Assembly (NCBI RefSeq): GCF_007830455.1 | Contig: NZ_VLLB01000005.1 | Location: 62,001 to 126,000, forward strand | Reading direction: 5' to 3' | Origin: Pseudoduganella lurida | GTDB lineage: Bacteria > Pseudomonadota > Gammaproteobacteria > Burkholderiales > Burkholderiaceae_D | DNA length: 64,000 nucleotides | Shown here: piece after piece, positions 26,866 through 35,346 of the stretch | Numbering within the stretch: the stretch's first letter is position 1 | Layout: the number at the start of each line of letters is the position of its first letter | The notes under the pieces: model-generated | What the model saw: the letters and a program-made list of their open reading frames with translations, nothing else | What the model was told of the DNA's origin: nothing | Database searches by the model: none | Translations under genes and position numbers: made by a program

Positions 26866-27764
26866 TCGGCACTCCGCTGCCGTACCGGGATCGGCACATT
26901 GCACAGGTCCACATGGCCGGCCGCCACCTTCGTCCACGGGCCGCCGCGGTTGCGCTGCGCTTCCGCCACCGCCTTGAAGCTGGCCGAGTCGGTGCGCATC
27001 ACTTCCCACCGGGCGCGCTGTACCTCGGGCACGTCGGCTGCCAGCTTCACGCTGGCGACGGGCACGCGCTGTTCGGCCCTGTCGTAGAAACCCATCGGAC
27101 CGGGGCCGCGCGGCAGCACGGACAGCAGCGGCATGCCGTCCACCACGCGGCCGACGACGGTGATGTTGCGATCCAGCTGGCGGGGCGCCTGGCCGATCAC
27201 GGCATACAGCGCGCCGCCGTTGCCGCTGTCCGCGCCCGTGTCGCGGCCCACGCCCACCATGCCGTAGCAGTGCGCCAGCCAGGCCTGGCCCGTTTTCGGA
27301 TCGCGCGCGGACGGGAAGCCGTTCGAATGGCCCACCTGCGGCGCGTAGCCGTCGCGGTCCGGCAGGCGCGTGAAGGCCGTGTCGTTCCTGAGAGGGATGG
27401 TGAATTCGCCGGGCAGCGCAGCCTTTGCTGTCTTCAGCGCGCGCGGTTTGTCTTCATCCGGATCGCCCCACTGCACCACGTAGTTGTCCTGCGCGCGCAG
27501 GATCGCCAGGCCGTCGAAATAGCCGTCGCGGACCAGTGCGCGGATGTTGGCCGCGTGATTGGGCGCGAACACGGGCGCCAGCTCGATGACGACGCGGCCG
27601 GCCGGGATCTCGAGGTACAGCGTGTTCTGCGGATCGAGCGGGCGCCAGGCGCTATCCGGCGCCGCCTTGACGACGTCCGCGACGCTGGGCCGCGGCGGCA
27701 GTTCCTTCGCTGCCAGCGGCAGGGTCAATGCGATCGAGAGTAAAAACAGCGGCCGGCGCGTCAT
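26862..27764 (-). CDS. Cyclophilin-type peptidylprolyl isomerase, exported
   Basis: A 300-residue periplasmic protein. A signal peptide of about 18 residues ([18 protein letters not shown]) precedes a cyclophilin-like domain. Matches to the fold are [44 protein letters not shown] and [23 protein letters not shown]. It is more divergent than PpiA/PpiB, and the usual FHRVI segment is replaced, so catalytic activity is uncertain. ATG at 27764 follows GAGGAG. It overlaps the exported hypothetical gene downstream. Confidence 0.85.
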   Translation of the reverse strand: MTRRPLFLLSIALTLPLAAKELPPRPSVADVVKAAPDSAWRPLDPQNTLYLEIPAGRVVIELAPVFAPNHAANIRALVRDGYFDGLAILRAQDNYVVQWGDPDEDKPRALKTAKAALPGEFTIPLRNDTAFTRLPDRDGYAPQVGHSNGFPSARDPKTGQAWLAHCYGMVGVGRDTGADSGNGGALYAVIGQAPRQLDRNITVVGRVVDGMPLLSVLPRGPGPMGFYDRAEQRVPVASVKLAADVPEVQRARWEVMRTDSASFKAVAEAQRNRGGPWTKVAAGHVDLCNVPIPVRQRSAE

Positions 27765-27903
27765 GGGCTCCTCTTTGCTTGCTGGACAGGGATGAAGAAT
27801 TGTAAACTGCAATATGGACGAATTGGAAAGTCCTTGATCCGCCCGCGCTGTATGATGCCTGCCCATGGTCATAGGCGCCCCCGCCGCTCTTTTTAGGAAT
27901 GTT

Positions 27904-28548
27904 ATGGATTTCGTTCAATTGCTGGACATGCTGGTCCACGTCGACAAGACGCTGGACACGCTGATCGCGCAGTACGGCCCGCTGGTCTACGCCATCCTGT
28001 TTGCCATCGTCTTCTGCGAGACCGGCCTGGTCGTGCTGTTCTTCTTCCCGGGCGACACGCTGCTGTTCATCGCCGGCGCCTACTGCGCCACGGGGCACAT
28101 GGACCTGGGCCTGCTGATCTTCCTGCTGCTGACGGCCGCCATTCTCGGCAACACCACCAATTACTGGATCGGCAAGGCGCTGGGGCAGCGCGTCTTCACC
28201 CATGACTACCGCTGGCTGAACAAGGATGCGCTGCGCCGCACCCATGACTTCTTCGACAACCACGGTGGCAAGACGATCATCCTGGCCCGTTTCGTGCCCG
28301 TGGTGCGCACCTTTGCACCGTTCGTGGCCGGCGTCTCCGCCATGCCGTTCGGCCGCTTCCAGATGTACAACGTCACGGGGGCGCTGGCCTGGGTGGTGTC
28401 GCTGTGCGTGGCCGGTTATTTCTTCGGCAATATCCCGGCCGTGCGCGACCACCTGACCACGATCGTGCTGGTCGGCGTGGGCGCGGCGGTGGTCCCCGTC
28501 GCACTGGGCGGCCTGTGGAAGTTCAGCCGCCGGGTGCTGAACAAGTAG
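27904..28548 (+). CDS. DedA family inner-membrane protein
   Basis: A 214-residue membrane protein with about five hydrophobic segments. DedA signatures are FCETGLVVLFFFPGDTLLF with the conserved acidic residue, GNTTNYWIGKALG, and the FVPVVRTFAPFVAGVSAMPF block with the essential arginines. DedA proteins act in lipid (undecaprenyl phosphate or phospholipid) translocation and membrane homeostasis. ATG at 27904 follows AGGAATGTT; the frame's earlier ATG at 27865 is less suitable. It is divergent from the cyclophilin gene. Confidence 0.92.
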   Translation: MDFVQLLDMLVHVDKTLDTLIAQYGPLVYAILFAIVFCETGLVVLFFFPGDTLLFIAGAYCATGHMDLGLLIFLLLTAAILGNTTNYWIGKALGQRVFTHDYRWLNKDALRRTHDFFDNHGGKTIILARFVPVVRTFAPFVAGVSAMPFGRFQMYNVTGALAWVVSLCVAGYFFGNIPAVRDHLTTIVLVGVGAAVVPVALGGLWKFSRRVLNK

Positions 28549-28650
28549 TCAAGCCTTGGATTTTCTGGGGGAAATCAAGTTGGTTTCCCTCAAGTTTTGC
28601 CGTACGGCATCCGTTAATCGGGGCAAGTCTGTTTTTACTTTTCCCGATCA

Positions 28651-29667
28651 ATGCGCAAGCTTTTCGCTTTCACACTCTTCTGCCTCGTCATGGGGACGGC
28701 CGCGGCCGAGCCGCCAGCGGCGATCGCGGGCGTGCGTCCGTCTTCGCCGGCACGGGACGATGCGATGGCAGTCGGCGACGGCAAGGCCAAGCCGGCCAAG
28801 CCGGCCCGCAAGCTGACCGAACGCGAGCAGGAAGAAGAGGCCGAGGCAGCCCTGTCGGCCAGGATCGCCGAGCGCCTGGCGCAGATGAAGGCCAACCAGG
28901 CGGCCCGCTATGCCGCCGCGGCCAAGGCCCGGAAAGAGGCGAAGGCGAAGCCGGTTCCCGCTGCCTTCGTGCCGGCCACGCCCCCACCCGCCAGCACCTT
29001 CTGGACTTATGAAGGCGAGTTCGGCCCGGCCAACTGGGGCAAGATCAACGCCGCCTGGAACAAGTGCAGCGCCGGCACGCGCCAGTCGCCCATCGACATC
29101 CGCGACGGCATCAAGGTTGACCTGGAGCAGATCGCGTTCGACTACCGCCCATCGGGCTTCTCCGTCACGGACAATGGTCATACTGTCCAGGTACAGCTGG
29201 GCACCGGCAATTTCCTCACCGTTGGCGGCCGCACCTACGAGTTGCAGCAGCTGCACTTCCACCGGCCGGCGGAAGAGCGCGTCAACGGCAAGACATACGA
29301 GATGGGCATCCACCTGGTGCACAAGGATATCGAGGGCCACGTGGCGATCCTCGCGCTGATGCTGCAGCGTGGCAAGCCGCAGCCGGCCGTGCAGACCGTC
29401 TGGAACAATCTGCCACTGGAAAAGAAGGACACGTTCACGCCGTCCGTCGTGTTCGACCCGAACGACCTCCTGCCGCAGCGGCGCGACTACTACACCTACA
29501 TGGGCTCGATGACGGAGCCGCCGTGCAGCGAAGGCGTGCTGTGGCTGGTGATGAAGGAGCCGCTGCAGGCCTCGCCCGAGCAGATGGCGCTGTTCTCGCG
29601 GCTATACCCGCTGAACGCGCGGCCCGTGCAGGCGGCCGGCGGGCGGATGATCAAGGAATCGCAGTAA
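28651..29667 (+). CDS. Alpha-class carbonic anhydrase with helical N-terminal extension
   Basis: A 338-residue exported enzyme for CO2 / bicarbonate interconversion. A signal peptide (1-19) is followed by an unusual Lys/Glu/Ala-rich stretch of about 85 residues (about 45-110) likely to form a long charged helix or coiled coil. The catalytic domain begins at FWTYEGEFGPANWG and has QSPIDIRDG. The zinc ligands are His202, His204 (LHFHRPAEE) and His221 (GIHLVHKD). The end GSMTEPPCSEGVLWLVM is typical. Bacterial alpha-anhydrases are usually about 240 residues, so the extra length is all N-terminal. A clear terminator follows. Confidence 0.93.
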   Translation: MRKLFAFTLFCLVMGTAAAEPPAAIAGVRPSSPARDDAMAVGDGKAKPAKPARKLTEREQEEEAEAALSARIAERLAQMKANQAARYAAAAKARKEAKAKPVPAAFVPATPPPASTFWTYEGEFGPANWGKINAAWNKCSAGTRQSPIDIRDGIKVDLEQIAFDYRPSGFSVTDNGHTVQVQLGTGNFLTVGGRTYELQQLHFHRPAEERVNGKTYEMGIHLVHKDIEGHVAILALMLQRGKPQPAVQTVWNNLPLEKKDTFTPSVVFDPNDLLPQRRDYYTYMGSMTEPPCSEGVLWLVMKEPLQASPEQMALFSRLYPLNARPVQAAGGRMIKESQ

Positions 29668-29697
29668 CGACGTTTTTGTTGTGGGGTAGTGACTTTC

Positions 29698-29725
29698 GGG
29701 CGCCGCGTGGCGCCCGTTTTTTTTT
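29698..29725 (+). terminator. Intrinsic terminator of carbonic anhydrase gene
   Basis: Perfect 7-bp stem GGGCGCC / GGCGCCC with a GCGT loop, then nine T residues. It lies 31 bp after the stop codon. Confidence 0.9.
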
Positions 29726-29734
29726 GCCCCTACT

Positions 29735-29877
29735 GCCCAGCTCGTGTCACACCCTGGGGTCAGGCGTAGTGACACGAGCTGGGCACTAGGCCCGTTTCGC
29801 CGGTTCCGCACGGGCGCGACGCCGCTACGCATGAGTGCGTGTCACTACGCCTGACCCCAGACGGTGACACGAGCTGG
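29735..29877. repeat. Composite palindrome cluster
   Basis: GCCCAGCTCGTGTCAC (29735-29750) pairs perfectly with 29769-29784. CTGGGGTCAGGCGTAGTGAC begins a 22-bp block (29754-29775) whose perfect reverse complement is at 29839-29860. A further GTGACACGAGCTGG stands at 29864-29877. It is thus two inverted copies of one element separated by 55-60 bp, between two convergent genes. Confidence 0.85.
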
Positions 29878-29892
29878 ACAGTAGCCCGTTTT

Positions 29893-30687
29893 TCAGCTGC
29901 GGGCGGTGAGCGTGTGGAGGCCGGTCCAGCTGGCGCCGGCGGCGAGGGGCTGCTGGTCGACGCGGGCCGGTTCGATGCACACGAAGCGCTGCCACTCGTC
30001 GTCGCGCAGGTCGGTCAGCCTGGCGGCCGCTTCGGCGCCGGGGTTCCAGACGACGAATTCCGTGAAGCCTTCCTGCGCCAGTTCGAGCGTGCCGTGGCCG
30101 GAGGCGAGGGTCAGGCTGGCGGTCGACGGGTAGATATTGTCCAGCGGGGGGCCGAAATGCAGGGGCGGCTCGTCGCGCAGGCCGCTCAAGCTGGTGCGCG
30201 TGAAGTCGTCGACCAGGTAGTAGGTGTGCAGCGCGCAGGCGAAGTCGAATGGTGCGTCGCCCGTGTTCGCGGCATGGAAGCGCATCTCCAGCGCGTCCGG
30301 TTTCAGCGTGAAGCGCAGCGTGAGGGCGAACGGATGCGGCCAGGCCGCAGCCAGCGCTGGCGGCACATCATCCTGTGTCAGCGCGAACTCGGCCCAGGCC
30401 GTGGTGTCCGTGCTGCCCTGGTCCGCCAGGCGCCAGTGCGACAGCCGCGCGAGGCCGTGCCGCTGGCCGGTACCGCGCGTGGAGAACTGCGGGAAGATGA
30501 CGGGCACGCCGCCGCGGATCGCCGCGCTGCCGTCGCGGGGCGAGGCCGCGCTCATGAAGAGACGCTCGCGGCCATCGGCCGTCGTCCATGACGCCAGGTG
30601 CGCGCCGTACAGCGCGATCAGGGCCTGTGCGCCATCGGGCGCGGTGATGCGGACGGCCGGCAGCTGGCCGAACGTGTCGTTGCTCAT
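29893..30687 (-). CDS. D-hexose-6-phosphate mutarotase (YeaD family)
   Basis: A 264-residue cytosolic aldose-1-epimerase-fold protein of the glucose-6-phosphate 1-epimerase group. Features are an early substrate block IRGGVPVIFPQFSTRG, the GLARLSHWRL segment, the catalytic HTYYLVDD region and the FVVWNPGAEAA motif, followed by FVCIEPARV with the catalytic Glu. It equilibrates alpha and beta anomers of hexose phosphates. It lies convergent with the carbonic anhydrase gene and 10 bp upstream of, but same strand as, amiC-tsaE; order suggests one transcript tsaE-amiC-mutarotase. Confidence 0.9.
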   Translation of the reverse strand: MSNDTFGQLPAVRITAPDGAQALIALYGAHLASWTTADGRERLFMSAASPRDGSAAIRGGVPVIFPQFSTRGTGQRHGLARLSHWRLADQGSTDTTAWAEFALTQDDVPPALAAAWPHPFALTLRFTLKPDALEMRFHAANTGDAPFDFACALHTYYLVDDFTRTSLSGLRDEPPLHFGPPLDNIYPSTASLTLASGHGTLELAQEGFTEFVVWNPGAEAAARLTDLRDDEWQRFVCIEPARVDQQPLAAGASWTGLHTLTARS

Positions 30688-30697
30688 GCTTGGATCC

Positions 30698-32140
30698 TCA
30701 GGTCAGCCGGTTCTTGGCGAGCGGCGGGTTCTTGGCGAAATACGAGCGGATGCCTTTCACGATGGCGTCCGCGATCTGGTCCTGGTAGCCGTTGTCGAGC
30801 AGGCGCGCTTCCTCGTCCGGGTTCGAGATGAAGGCCGTCTCGATCAGGATCGACGGAATGTCCGGCGCCTTCAGCACGGCGAAGCCGGCCCGTTCCACGG
30901 CGCCGTTGTGCAGCCGGTTGATGCCGCCGATCTGCTGCAGCACGGCCTTCCCGACCTTCAGGCTGTCGTTGATCTGCGCCGTCGTCGACAGGTCGAACAG
31001 CACGCTGGCCAGCTGCGGATCGTGGCCCTTCGTGTTGACGCCGCCGATCAGGTCGGCCTGGTTTTCCTTGTTGGCCAGCCAGCGCGCGGCGCCCGAGCTG
31101 GCGCCTTTTTCGGACAGCACGAACACGGACGATCCCCGTGCCGAGGGCGACACGAAGGCATCGGCATGGATCGACACGAACAGGTCGGCATCGACCTTGC
31201 GCGCCTTTTCCACGCGCACCGGCAGCGGCACGAAGAAGTCGCCGTCGCGGGTGAGCATCACGCGCATGTTCGGGTGCTGCTCGATCTTTTCCTTCAGGCG
31301 CTTGGCGATGGCCAGCACGATGTCCTTCTCGCGGCTGCCCTTGGCGCCGATCGCGCCGGGGTCCTCGCCGCCGTGGCCGGGGTCGAGCGCCACCGTCAGC
31401 ATGCGTACCAGCTTGCCGTCCTTCTGTGGGATGGTCGGCCTGGCCTCGGGCTTCGGCGGCTCCGTCTTCAGCTCCGGTTTCGTGGCTGCGGCGATGTCCG
31501 GCCGGGGCAGCGCCTGCGAGGGCACGCCCGGCGCGGGAATCTTGTTGTCGGGCAGGGGCAGCGGAATGGCCGGATGCTGTTCCGCCACGGGCGGCTGGCC
31601 GACCGGCTTGCCGTCGCTGGACCACTCGCCCTTTTCGATCATCGCCGCGATCGGGTCCACCTCGTGCACCGGATACAGGTCGAAGATCAGGCGGTGCTTG
31701 TACTCGGCCACCGGCGCCAGCGTGAACACCTGCGGACGGATCTCCGACTTCAGGTCGAACACCAGGCGCACCACGCCCGGCCGGTTCTGGCCCACGCGCA
31801 CCTGCTTGATGTACGGGTCGTTGGACTGGATCTTGGCCACCAGCGTCTTGAGCGTGGCATCGAGTTCCAGGCCTTCGATGTCGACCACCAGGCGCGCCGG
31901 ATCCTTGACGATGAAGTGGGTGGCTTTCAGGTCCGTGTCGTTTTCCAGCGTGACGCGGGTATAGTCGTCCGCCGGCCACACGCGCACGGCGAGGATCTGC
32001 GCGGCGCGTGCGGACAGGGGCACCACGACCGACAGCAGCAGCGTGCCGCCGGCCTGCAGGAAGGTACGGCGGTTCTTGCCGCGACGGGTATCGGGGGGCG
32101 CACTCACAGGATGGGCGGGAAGTGGAGGCGTTGCAGGCAT
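30698..32140 (-). CDS. amiC: N-acetylmuramoyl-L-alanine amidase AmiC
   Basis: A 480-residue periplasmic amidase that splits septal murein during cell separation. A twin-arginine signal NRRTFLQAGG (residues about 23-45) fits the known Tat export of AmiC. An AMIN domain (about 50-160) for septal targeting is followed by a Pro-rich linker. The Amidase_3 domain has zinc and catalytic residues in DPGHGGEDPG, SREKDIVL, SIHADAF and IETAFISN. The start overlaps the tsaE 3' end by 37 bp. tsaE-amiC next to mutL-miaA is a conserved order in relatives, here interrupted by six genes. Confidence 0.95.
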   Translation of the reverse strand: MPATPPLPAHPVSAPPDTRRGKNRRTFLQAGGTLLLSVVVPLSARAAQILAVRVWPADDYTRVTLENDTDLKATHFIVKDPARLVVDIEGLELDATLKTLVAKIQSNDPYIKQVRVGQNRPGVVRLVFDLKSEIRPQVFTLAPVAEYKHRLIFDLYPVHEVDPIAAMIEKGEWSSDGKPVGQPPVAEQHPAIPLPLPDNKIPAPGVPSQALPRPDIAAATKPELKTEPPKPEARPTIPQKDGKLVRMLTVALDPGHGGEDPGAIGAKGSREKDIVLAIAKRLKEKIEQHPNMRVMLTRDGDFFVPLPVRVEKARKVDADLFVSIHADAFVSPSARGSSVFVLSEKGASSGAARWLANKENQADLIGGVNTKGHDPQLASVLFDLSTTAQINDSLKVGKAVLQQIGGINRLHNGAVERAGFAVLKAPDIPSILIETAFISNPDEEARLLDNGYQDQIADAIVKGIRSYFAKNPPLAKNRLT

Positions 32141-32592
32141 GACGTACCCAGGGCGGAAAACGCCTGCAATTCTACATCACGGCCCTCGCCAGCCACGCTC
32201 AGCGTGATCGCCAGGTCCGGCGGCGGCAGCACGCCTGCGGCCTTGTCCGGCCATTCGACGATGCAGATATTGTGGCCGTCGAAATCCTCGCGGAAGCCCG
32301 CGTCGAGGAATTCCTCCGGGCTGCCCATGCGGTACAGGTCATAGTGGATCACGTTCACCGGCGCGCCGTCGAGCGTGATGCGGTACGGTTCGGACAGCGT
32401 GTAGGTGGGGCTCTTGACGTTGCCGACATGGCCGGCCGCATGCAGCAGCGCGCGCGTGAGCGCCGTCTTGCCGGCACCCAGGTCGCCGTGCAGGTGGATC
32501 GCCAGGCCGGGCAGCAGGGCGCGGGCCAGCGCGAGGCCGAGGGCCGCCGTGTGGGCGTCGTCGCGCAGGTGAGCTTTCATCGTGGATCGCAT
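32104..32592 (-). CDS. tsaE: tRNA threonylcarbamoyladenosine biosynthesis ATPase TsaE
   Basis: A 162-residue P-loop ATPase needed with TsaB and TsaD for t6A37 formation. The Walker A GDLGAGKT is at about residues 36-43, followed by VKSPTYTLSEPY with the conserved SPT-Y motif and YDLYRMGSPEEF. The alternative start at 32580 (MKAHLRD) is equally possible; neither has a Shine-Dalgarno. The gene is divergent from queG, only about 20 bp apart, and overlaps amiC. Its partner tsaD lies at 53-54 kb. Confidence 0.93.
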   Translation of the reverse strand: MRSTMKAHLRDDAHTAALGLALARALLPGLAIHLHGDLGAGKTALTRALLHAAGHVGNVKSPTYTLSEPYRITLDGAPVNVIHYDLYRMGSPEEFLDAGFREDFDGHNICIVEWPDKAAGVLPPPDLAITLSVAGEGRDVELQAFSALGTSCLQRLHFPPIL

Positions 32593-32613
32593 AGAATGGA
32601 GGATTGATGCCTG

Positions 32614-33747
32614 GTGGATTGCTCCGCCATTGTACCGTCCATGTCGTCTTCCGCAGGGTTATCTTCCGAGGCACTCGCCGCGCTGGCCGCCGCCGTGAAA
32701 GGCTGGGGGCGCGAGCTGGGGTTTGCCGAGGTGCGCATCGCGGACGCGGACCTGTCCGCCGCCGAACCCGGCCTGCAGGCCTGGCTGGATGCGGGCATGC
32801 ACGGCGAGATGGACTACATGGCCAGCCACGGCATGAAGCGCGCCCGTCCCGCCGAGCTGGTGCCGGGCACCGTGCGGGTCATCACGGCGCGGATGAATTA
32901 TCTGCCCGCATCGCACCAGGGCGACTGGCGCGCCCGCGAACGGGCCCGGCTGGACGATCCGCAGGCCGCCGTCATCTCCGTCTATGCGCGGGGCCGCGAC
33001 TACCACAAGGTGCTGCGCGCCCGGCTGCAGGGGCTGGCGGAGCGCATCCAGAAGGAAATCGGCGCGTTCGGCTACCGCGTGTTCACGGATTCGGCGCCCG
33101 TGATGGAGCTGCCGCTGGCGGAAAAGTCCGGACTGGGCTGGCGCGGCAAGCACACCCTGCTGCTGAACCGCGCGGCCGGCTCGATGTTCTTCATGGGCGA
33201 GATCCTCGTCGACCTGCCGCTGCCGGTGGACGCGCCGGCCGAGGCCCATTGCGGCCAGTGCAGCGCCTGCATCGCCGTGTGCCCCACGCAGGCCATCGTC
33301 GCCCCGGGCCGGCTGGATGCGCGGCGCTGCATCTCCTACCTGACCATCGAGCTGAAAAGCGCCATTCCCGTCGAGCTGCGTCCCCTGATCGGCAACCGCG
33401 TGTACGGCTGCGACGATTGCCAGACCATCTGCCCGTGGAACAAGTTCGCCCAGCGCGCCACCTTGCCGGACTTCGACGAGCGCCACGGCCTGGGCAGCGC
33501 CTCGATGATCGAGCTGTTTGCCTGGAGCGAGGATGACTTCAACCGCCGCATGGAAGGCAGCCCGATCCGCCGCATCGGCCACGAGCGCTGGCTGCGCAAC
33601 CTCGCCGTCGGCCTCGGCAACGCCGCCACCCTGGGCGCCGCCGGCGACCCCGCCATCGTCGCCGCCCTGCGCAGCCGGCTCGACCACCCCTCCGAACTGG
33701 TGCGCGAGCACGTCACCTGGGCCCTCGACCAGCACGGTTACTGCTGA
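32614..33747 (+). CDS. queG: Epoxyqueuosine reductase QueG
   Basis: A 377-residue cobalamin- and Fe-S-dependent enzyme doing the last step of queuosine synthesis in tRNA. The catalytic block FTDSAPVMELPLAEKSGLGW with the essential Asp is present. Two [4Fe-4S] motifs, CGQCSACIAVCPTQAI and CDDCQTICPWNKF, follow. A HEAT-like C-terminal region holds IRRIGHERWLRNLAVGLGN. GTG at 32614 has GGAGG 11 bp upstream and is chosen; ATG at 32641 is the alternative and fits other family members' length. It is divergent from tsaE, and a palindrome cluster begins at its stop codon. Confidence 0.94.
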   Translation: MDCSAIVPSMSSSAGLSSEALAALAAAVKGWGRELGFAEVRIADADLSAAEPGLQAWLDAGMHGEMDYMASHGMKRARPAELVPGTVRVITARMNYLPASHQGDWRARERARLDDPQAAVISVYARGRDYHKVLRARLQGLAERIQKEIGAFGYRVFTDSAPVMELPLAEKSGLGWRGKHTLLLNRAAGSMFFMGEILVDLPLPVDAPAEAHCGQCSACIAVCPTQAIVAPGRLDARRCISYLTIELKSAIPVELRPLIGNRVYGCDDCQTICPWNKFAQRATLPDFDERHGLGSASMIELFAWSEDDFNRRMEGSPIRRIGHERWLRNLAVGLGNAATLGAAGDPAIVAALRSRLDHPSELVREHVTWALDQHGYC

Positions 33748-33856
33748 GCTCGTGTCCACCTTGGGGTCTGACCCCGACAAAGACACAGCCTCAGCCATGT
33801 TCTACAGCCGGGGCCGTGTACAGGTCAGGGTCTGACCCCATGGTGGACACGAGCTG
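33746..33856. repeat. Composite palindrome cluster after queG
   Basis: Outer arms AGCTCGTGTCCACC (33747-33760) and GGTGGACACGAGCT (33842-33855) are perfectly complementary. Inside are two cores, GGGGTCTGACCCC (33763-33775) and GGGTCTGACCCC (33828-33839). The left arm overlaps the queG TGA. It lies between convergent queG and the CPBP gene. Confidence 0.85.
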
Positions 33857-33864
33857 GGCCGTGG

Positions 33865-34734
33865 TCAGGGCCGGGCGCGCCACTGGCCGCGGCGGCGCGT
33901 GAGCGTCAGCAGGAGGACGGTGGCGATGCCCCACGCCAGCACGGTGACAACGGAGGCCTCGATGCCGTACGCGCCCCCGCTCAGCCACGCCGGGCCTGAC
34001 GATGTCACTTGGATCCAGCCGCGTGCGGCATGGCCGGAGACGGGCACGGCGAACACGGCGTCGAACAGGAAGTTCCACGCGAAGTGCATGCCGACCGGCA
34101 GCCACAGGCGCCGGGTGACGAGGTAGGCGCCGGACAGCGCGGCACCCGCCACGGCCGTGGCCAGCGCGCCCAGCATGGTGAAGCTCTCGTTCGGCATGTG
34201 CGCCAGCGCGAAGAGGAGCGTCGACACCACCAGCGCGACCGCCGTCCCCCACGATTTCTCCAGCAGCCGGAAGACGATCGCACGGAACAGGATCTCCTCC
34301 AGGAAGGCAACGAACACCTGCTCCGGCAGCGGCTTGACCAGCGCCGTCCAGTGCGACGTGCCGGTGATGGTATAGACGCCGGCCCCCAGCAGCACCACGC
34401 TGCAGACGACCACCAGCAACGCGCCCAGCCCCAGTCCGCGGCCCAGTTCCCGGCCCATGCCGTTCCGCCCCAGTTCGGCCAGCGGACGCTTCTCGACCCA
34501 GCGCACATACGCGCTATAGCCACCGATCACGGAGACGGCCATCAGCAGCATCGGCCACCCGACCCGATAGGCCTTCGGCACCTGTTCCGACAATGCACCG
34601 GCCAGCACCATGGTCACCAGCACGCTGAGCACTGCCAGCACGAACCGCACCAGTGGATGCGCCAGCAGGCGCTTGCGCAGCGGCGGCGTGGCGATGGCGG
34701 TGTCAGGGGAGGGCGTGGCAAAGGTGGCGCTCAT
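33865..34734 (-). CDS. CPBP family intramembrane metalloprotease
   Basis: A 289-residue membrane protein with about eight hydrophobic segments. The CPBP (Abi/CAAX protease-like) motifs are complete: EEILFR (EExxxR), a His in LLFALAHMPNESF, and HFAWNFLFD (HxxxN). Family members cleave within membranes and are linked to bacteriocin immunity or protein maturation; the target here is unknown. The start ATG at 34734 follows AAGGAG and overlaps the stop of the upstream marR gene, so it is co-expressed with and probably controlled by that regulator. Confidence 0.92.
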   Translation of the reverse strand: MSATFATPSPDTAIATPPLRKRLLAHPLVRFVLAVLSVLVTMVLAGALSEQVPKAYRVGWPMLLMAVSVIGGYSAYVRWVEKRPLAELGRNGMGRELGRGLGLGALLVVVCSVVLLGAGVYTITGTSHWTALVKPLPEQVFVAFLEEILFRAIVFRLLEKSWGTAVALVVSTLLFALAHMPNESFTMLGALATAVAGAALSGAYLVTRRLWLPVGMHFAWNFLFDAVFAVPVSGHAARGWIQVTSSGPAWLSGGAYGIEASVVTVLAWGIATVLLLTLTRRRGQWRARP

Positions 34735-35231
34735 GAAGTCTCCTTGAGATCGGGTGGGGTGGCAGTCGCTTCGAACCCGGCCCGCGCGGCGGCGATGCGG
34801 GCGCCGAACGGTTGGCGGTCCAGGGCGAGGATCGCCTGGGCCAGCGTCTCGGACAGCGGAAAGGGCAGGTCGGCATCCAGGCTGGCCGCCGCCTGGGCAG
34901 TGGCGGCCCAGCACTGCTGCAACCGGGGCAGCAGTTCGCGACCCCGCTGCGACAGCGTGACTAGTTTCTGCCGGCCGTCATGCGCGGCGGGCGTCGTCGC
35001 CACCAGATCTTCCTTCAGCATCAGCGCCACTGTCTGCGTTGCGGCCGGTTGCGTGATGCCGGCTGCCGTGGCGATCTGCCCGACGGTGCGTGCCTCGCCT
35101 GACGCCAGCGCCCGCATCACCGGCGTATAGCGGGGGCGGTAGTCGATGCCGGCCGCCACGTAGGCGTCGGCCACGGCACCGTCCAGCAGTTCGATCAAAT
35201 GGCGCAATTGGGTACCGAGTCCTTGTTTCAT
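34731..35231 (-). CDS. MarR family transcriptional regulator
   Basis: A 166-residue winged-helix regulator. The DNA-binding part is VGQIATAAGITQPAATQTVALML (about 50-75) followed by the wing GRQKLVTLSQRGRELL. The start MKQGLGTQLRHL at 35231 is preferred to an ATG five codons earlier. An 18-bp palindrome begins 19 bp upstream and is a likely autoregulatory operator. The stop overlaps the CPBP protease start (ATGA). Ligand unknown. Confidence 0.9.
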   Translation of the reverse strand: MKQGLGTQLRHLIELLDGAVADAYVAAGIDYRPRYTPVMRALASGEARTVGQIATAAGITQPAATQTVALMLKEDLVATTPAAHDGRQKLVTLSQRGRELLPRLQQCWAATAQAAASLDADLPFPLSETLAQAILALDRQPFGARIAAARAGFEATATPPDLKETS

Positions 35232-35250
35232 GGCGCAATGATACACAAAC

Positions 35251-35268
35251 TACATAAGCACTTATGTA
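35251..35268. promoter_or_regulatory. Probable MarR operator
   Basis: TACATAAG and CTTATGTA form a perfect inverted repeat with a 2-bp spacer (CA). MarR dimers bind such near-continuous palindromes of 16-20 bp. It lies 20 bp upstream of the marR start codon in an AT-rich patch. Confidence 0.6.
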
Positions 35269-35292
35269 TATTTTTGCGCTGTTGTTTTATGG

Positions 35293-35343
35293 CCGAGTTC
35301 GTGTCCGTGGCGGGGTCTGACCCCAGGGTGGACACGAGCTGGG
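35293..35343. repeat. Dispersed palindrome family copy
   Basis: CCGAGTTCGTGTCC and GGACACGAGCTGGG (two mismatches) flank the core GGGGTCTGACCCC (35312-35324). It sits between marR and the DUF3052-like gene, just beyond the latter's stop. Confidence 0.85.
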
Positions 35344-35346
35344 CTG

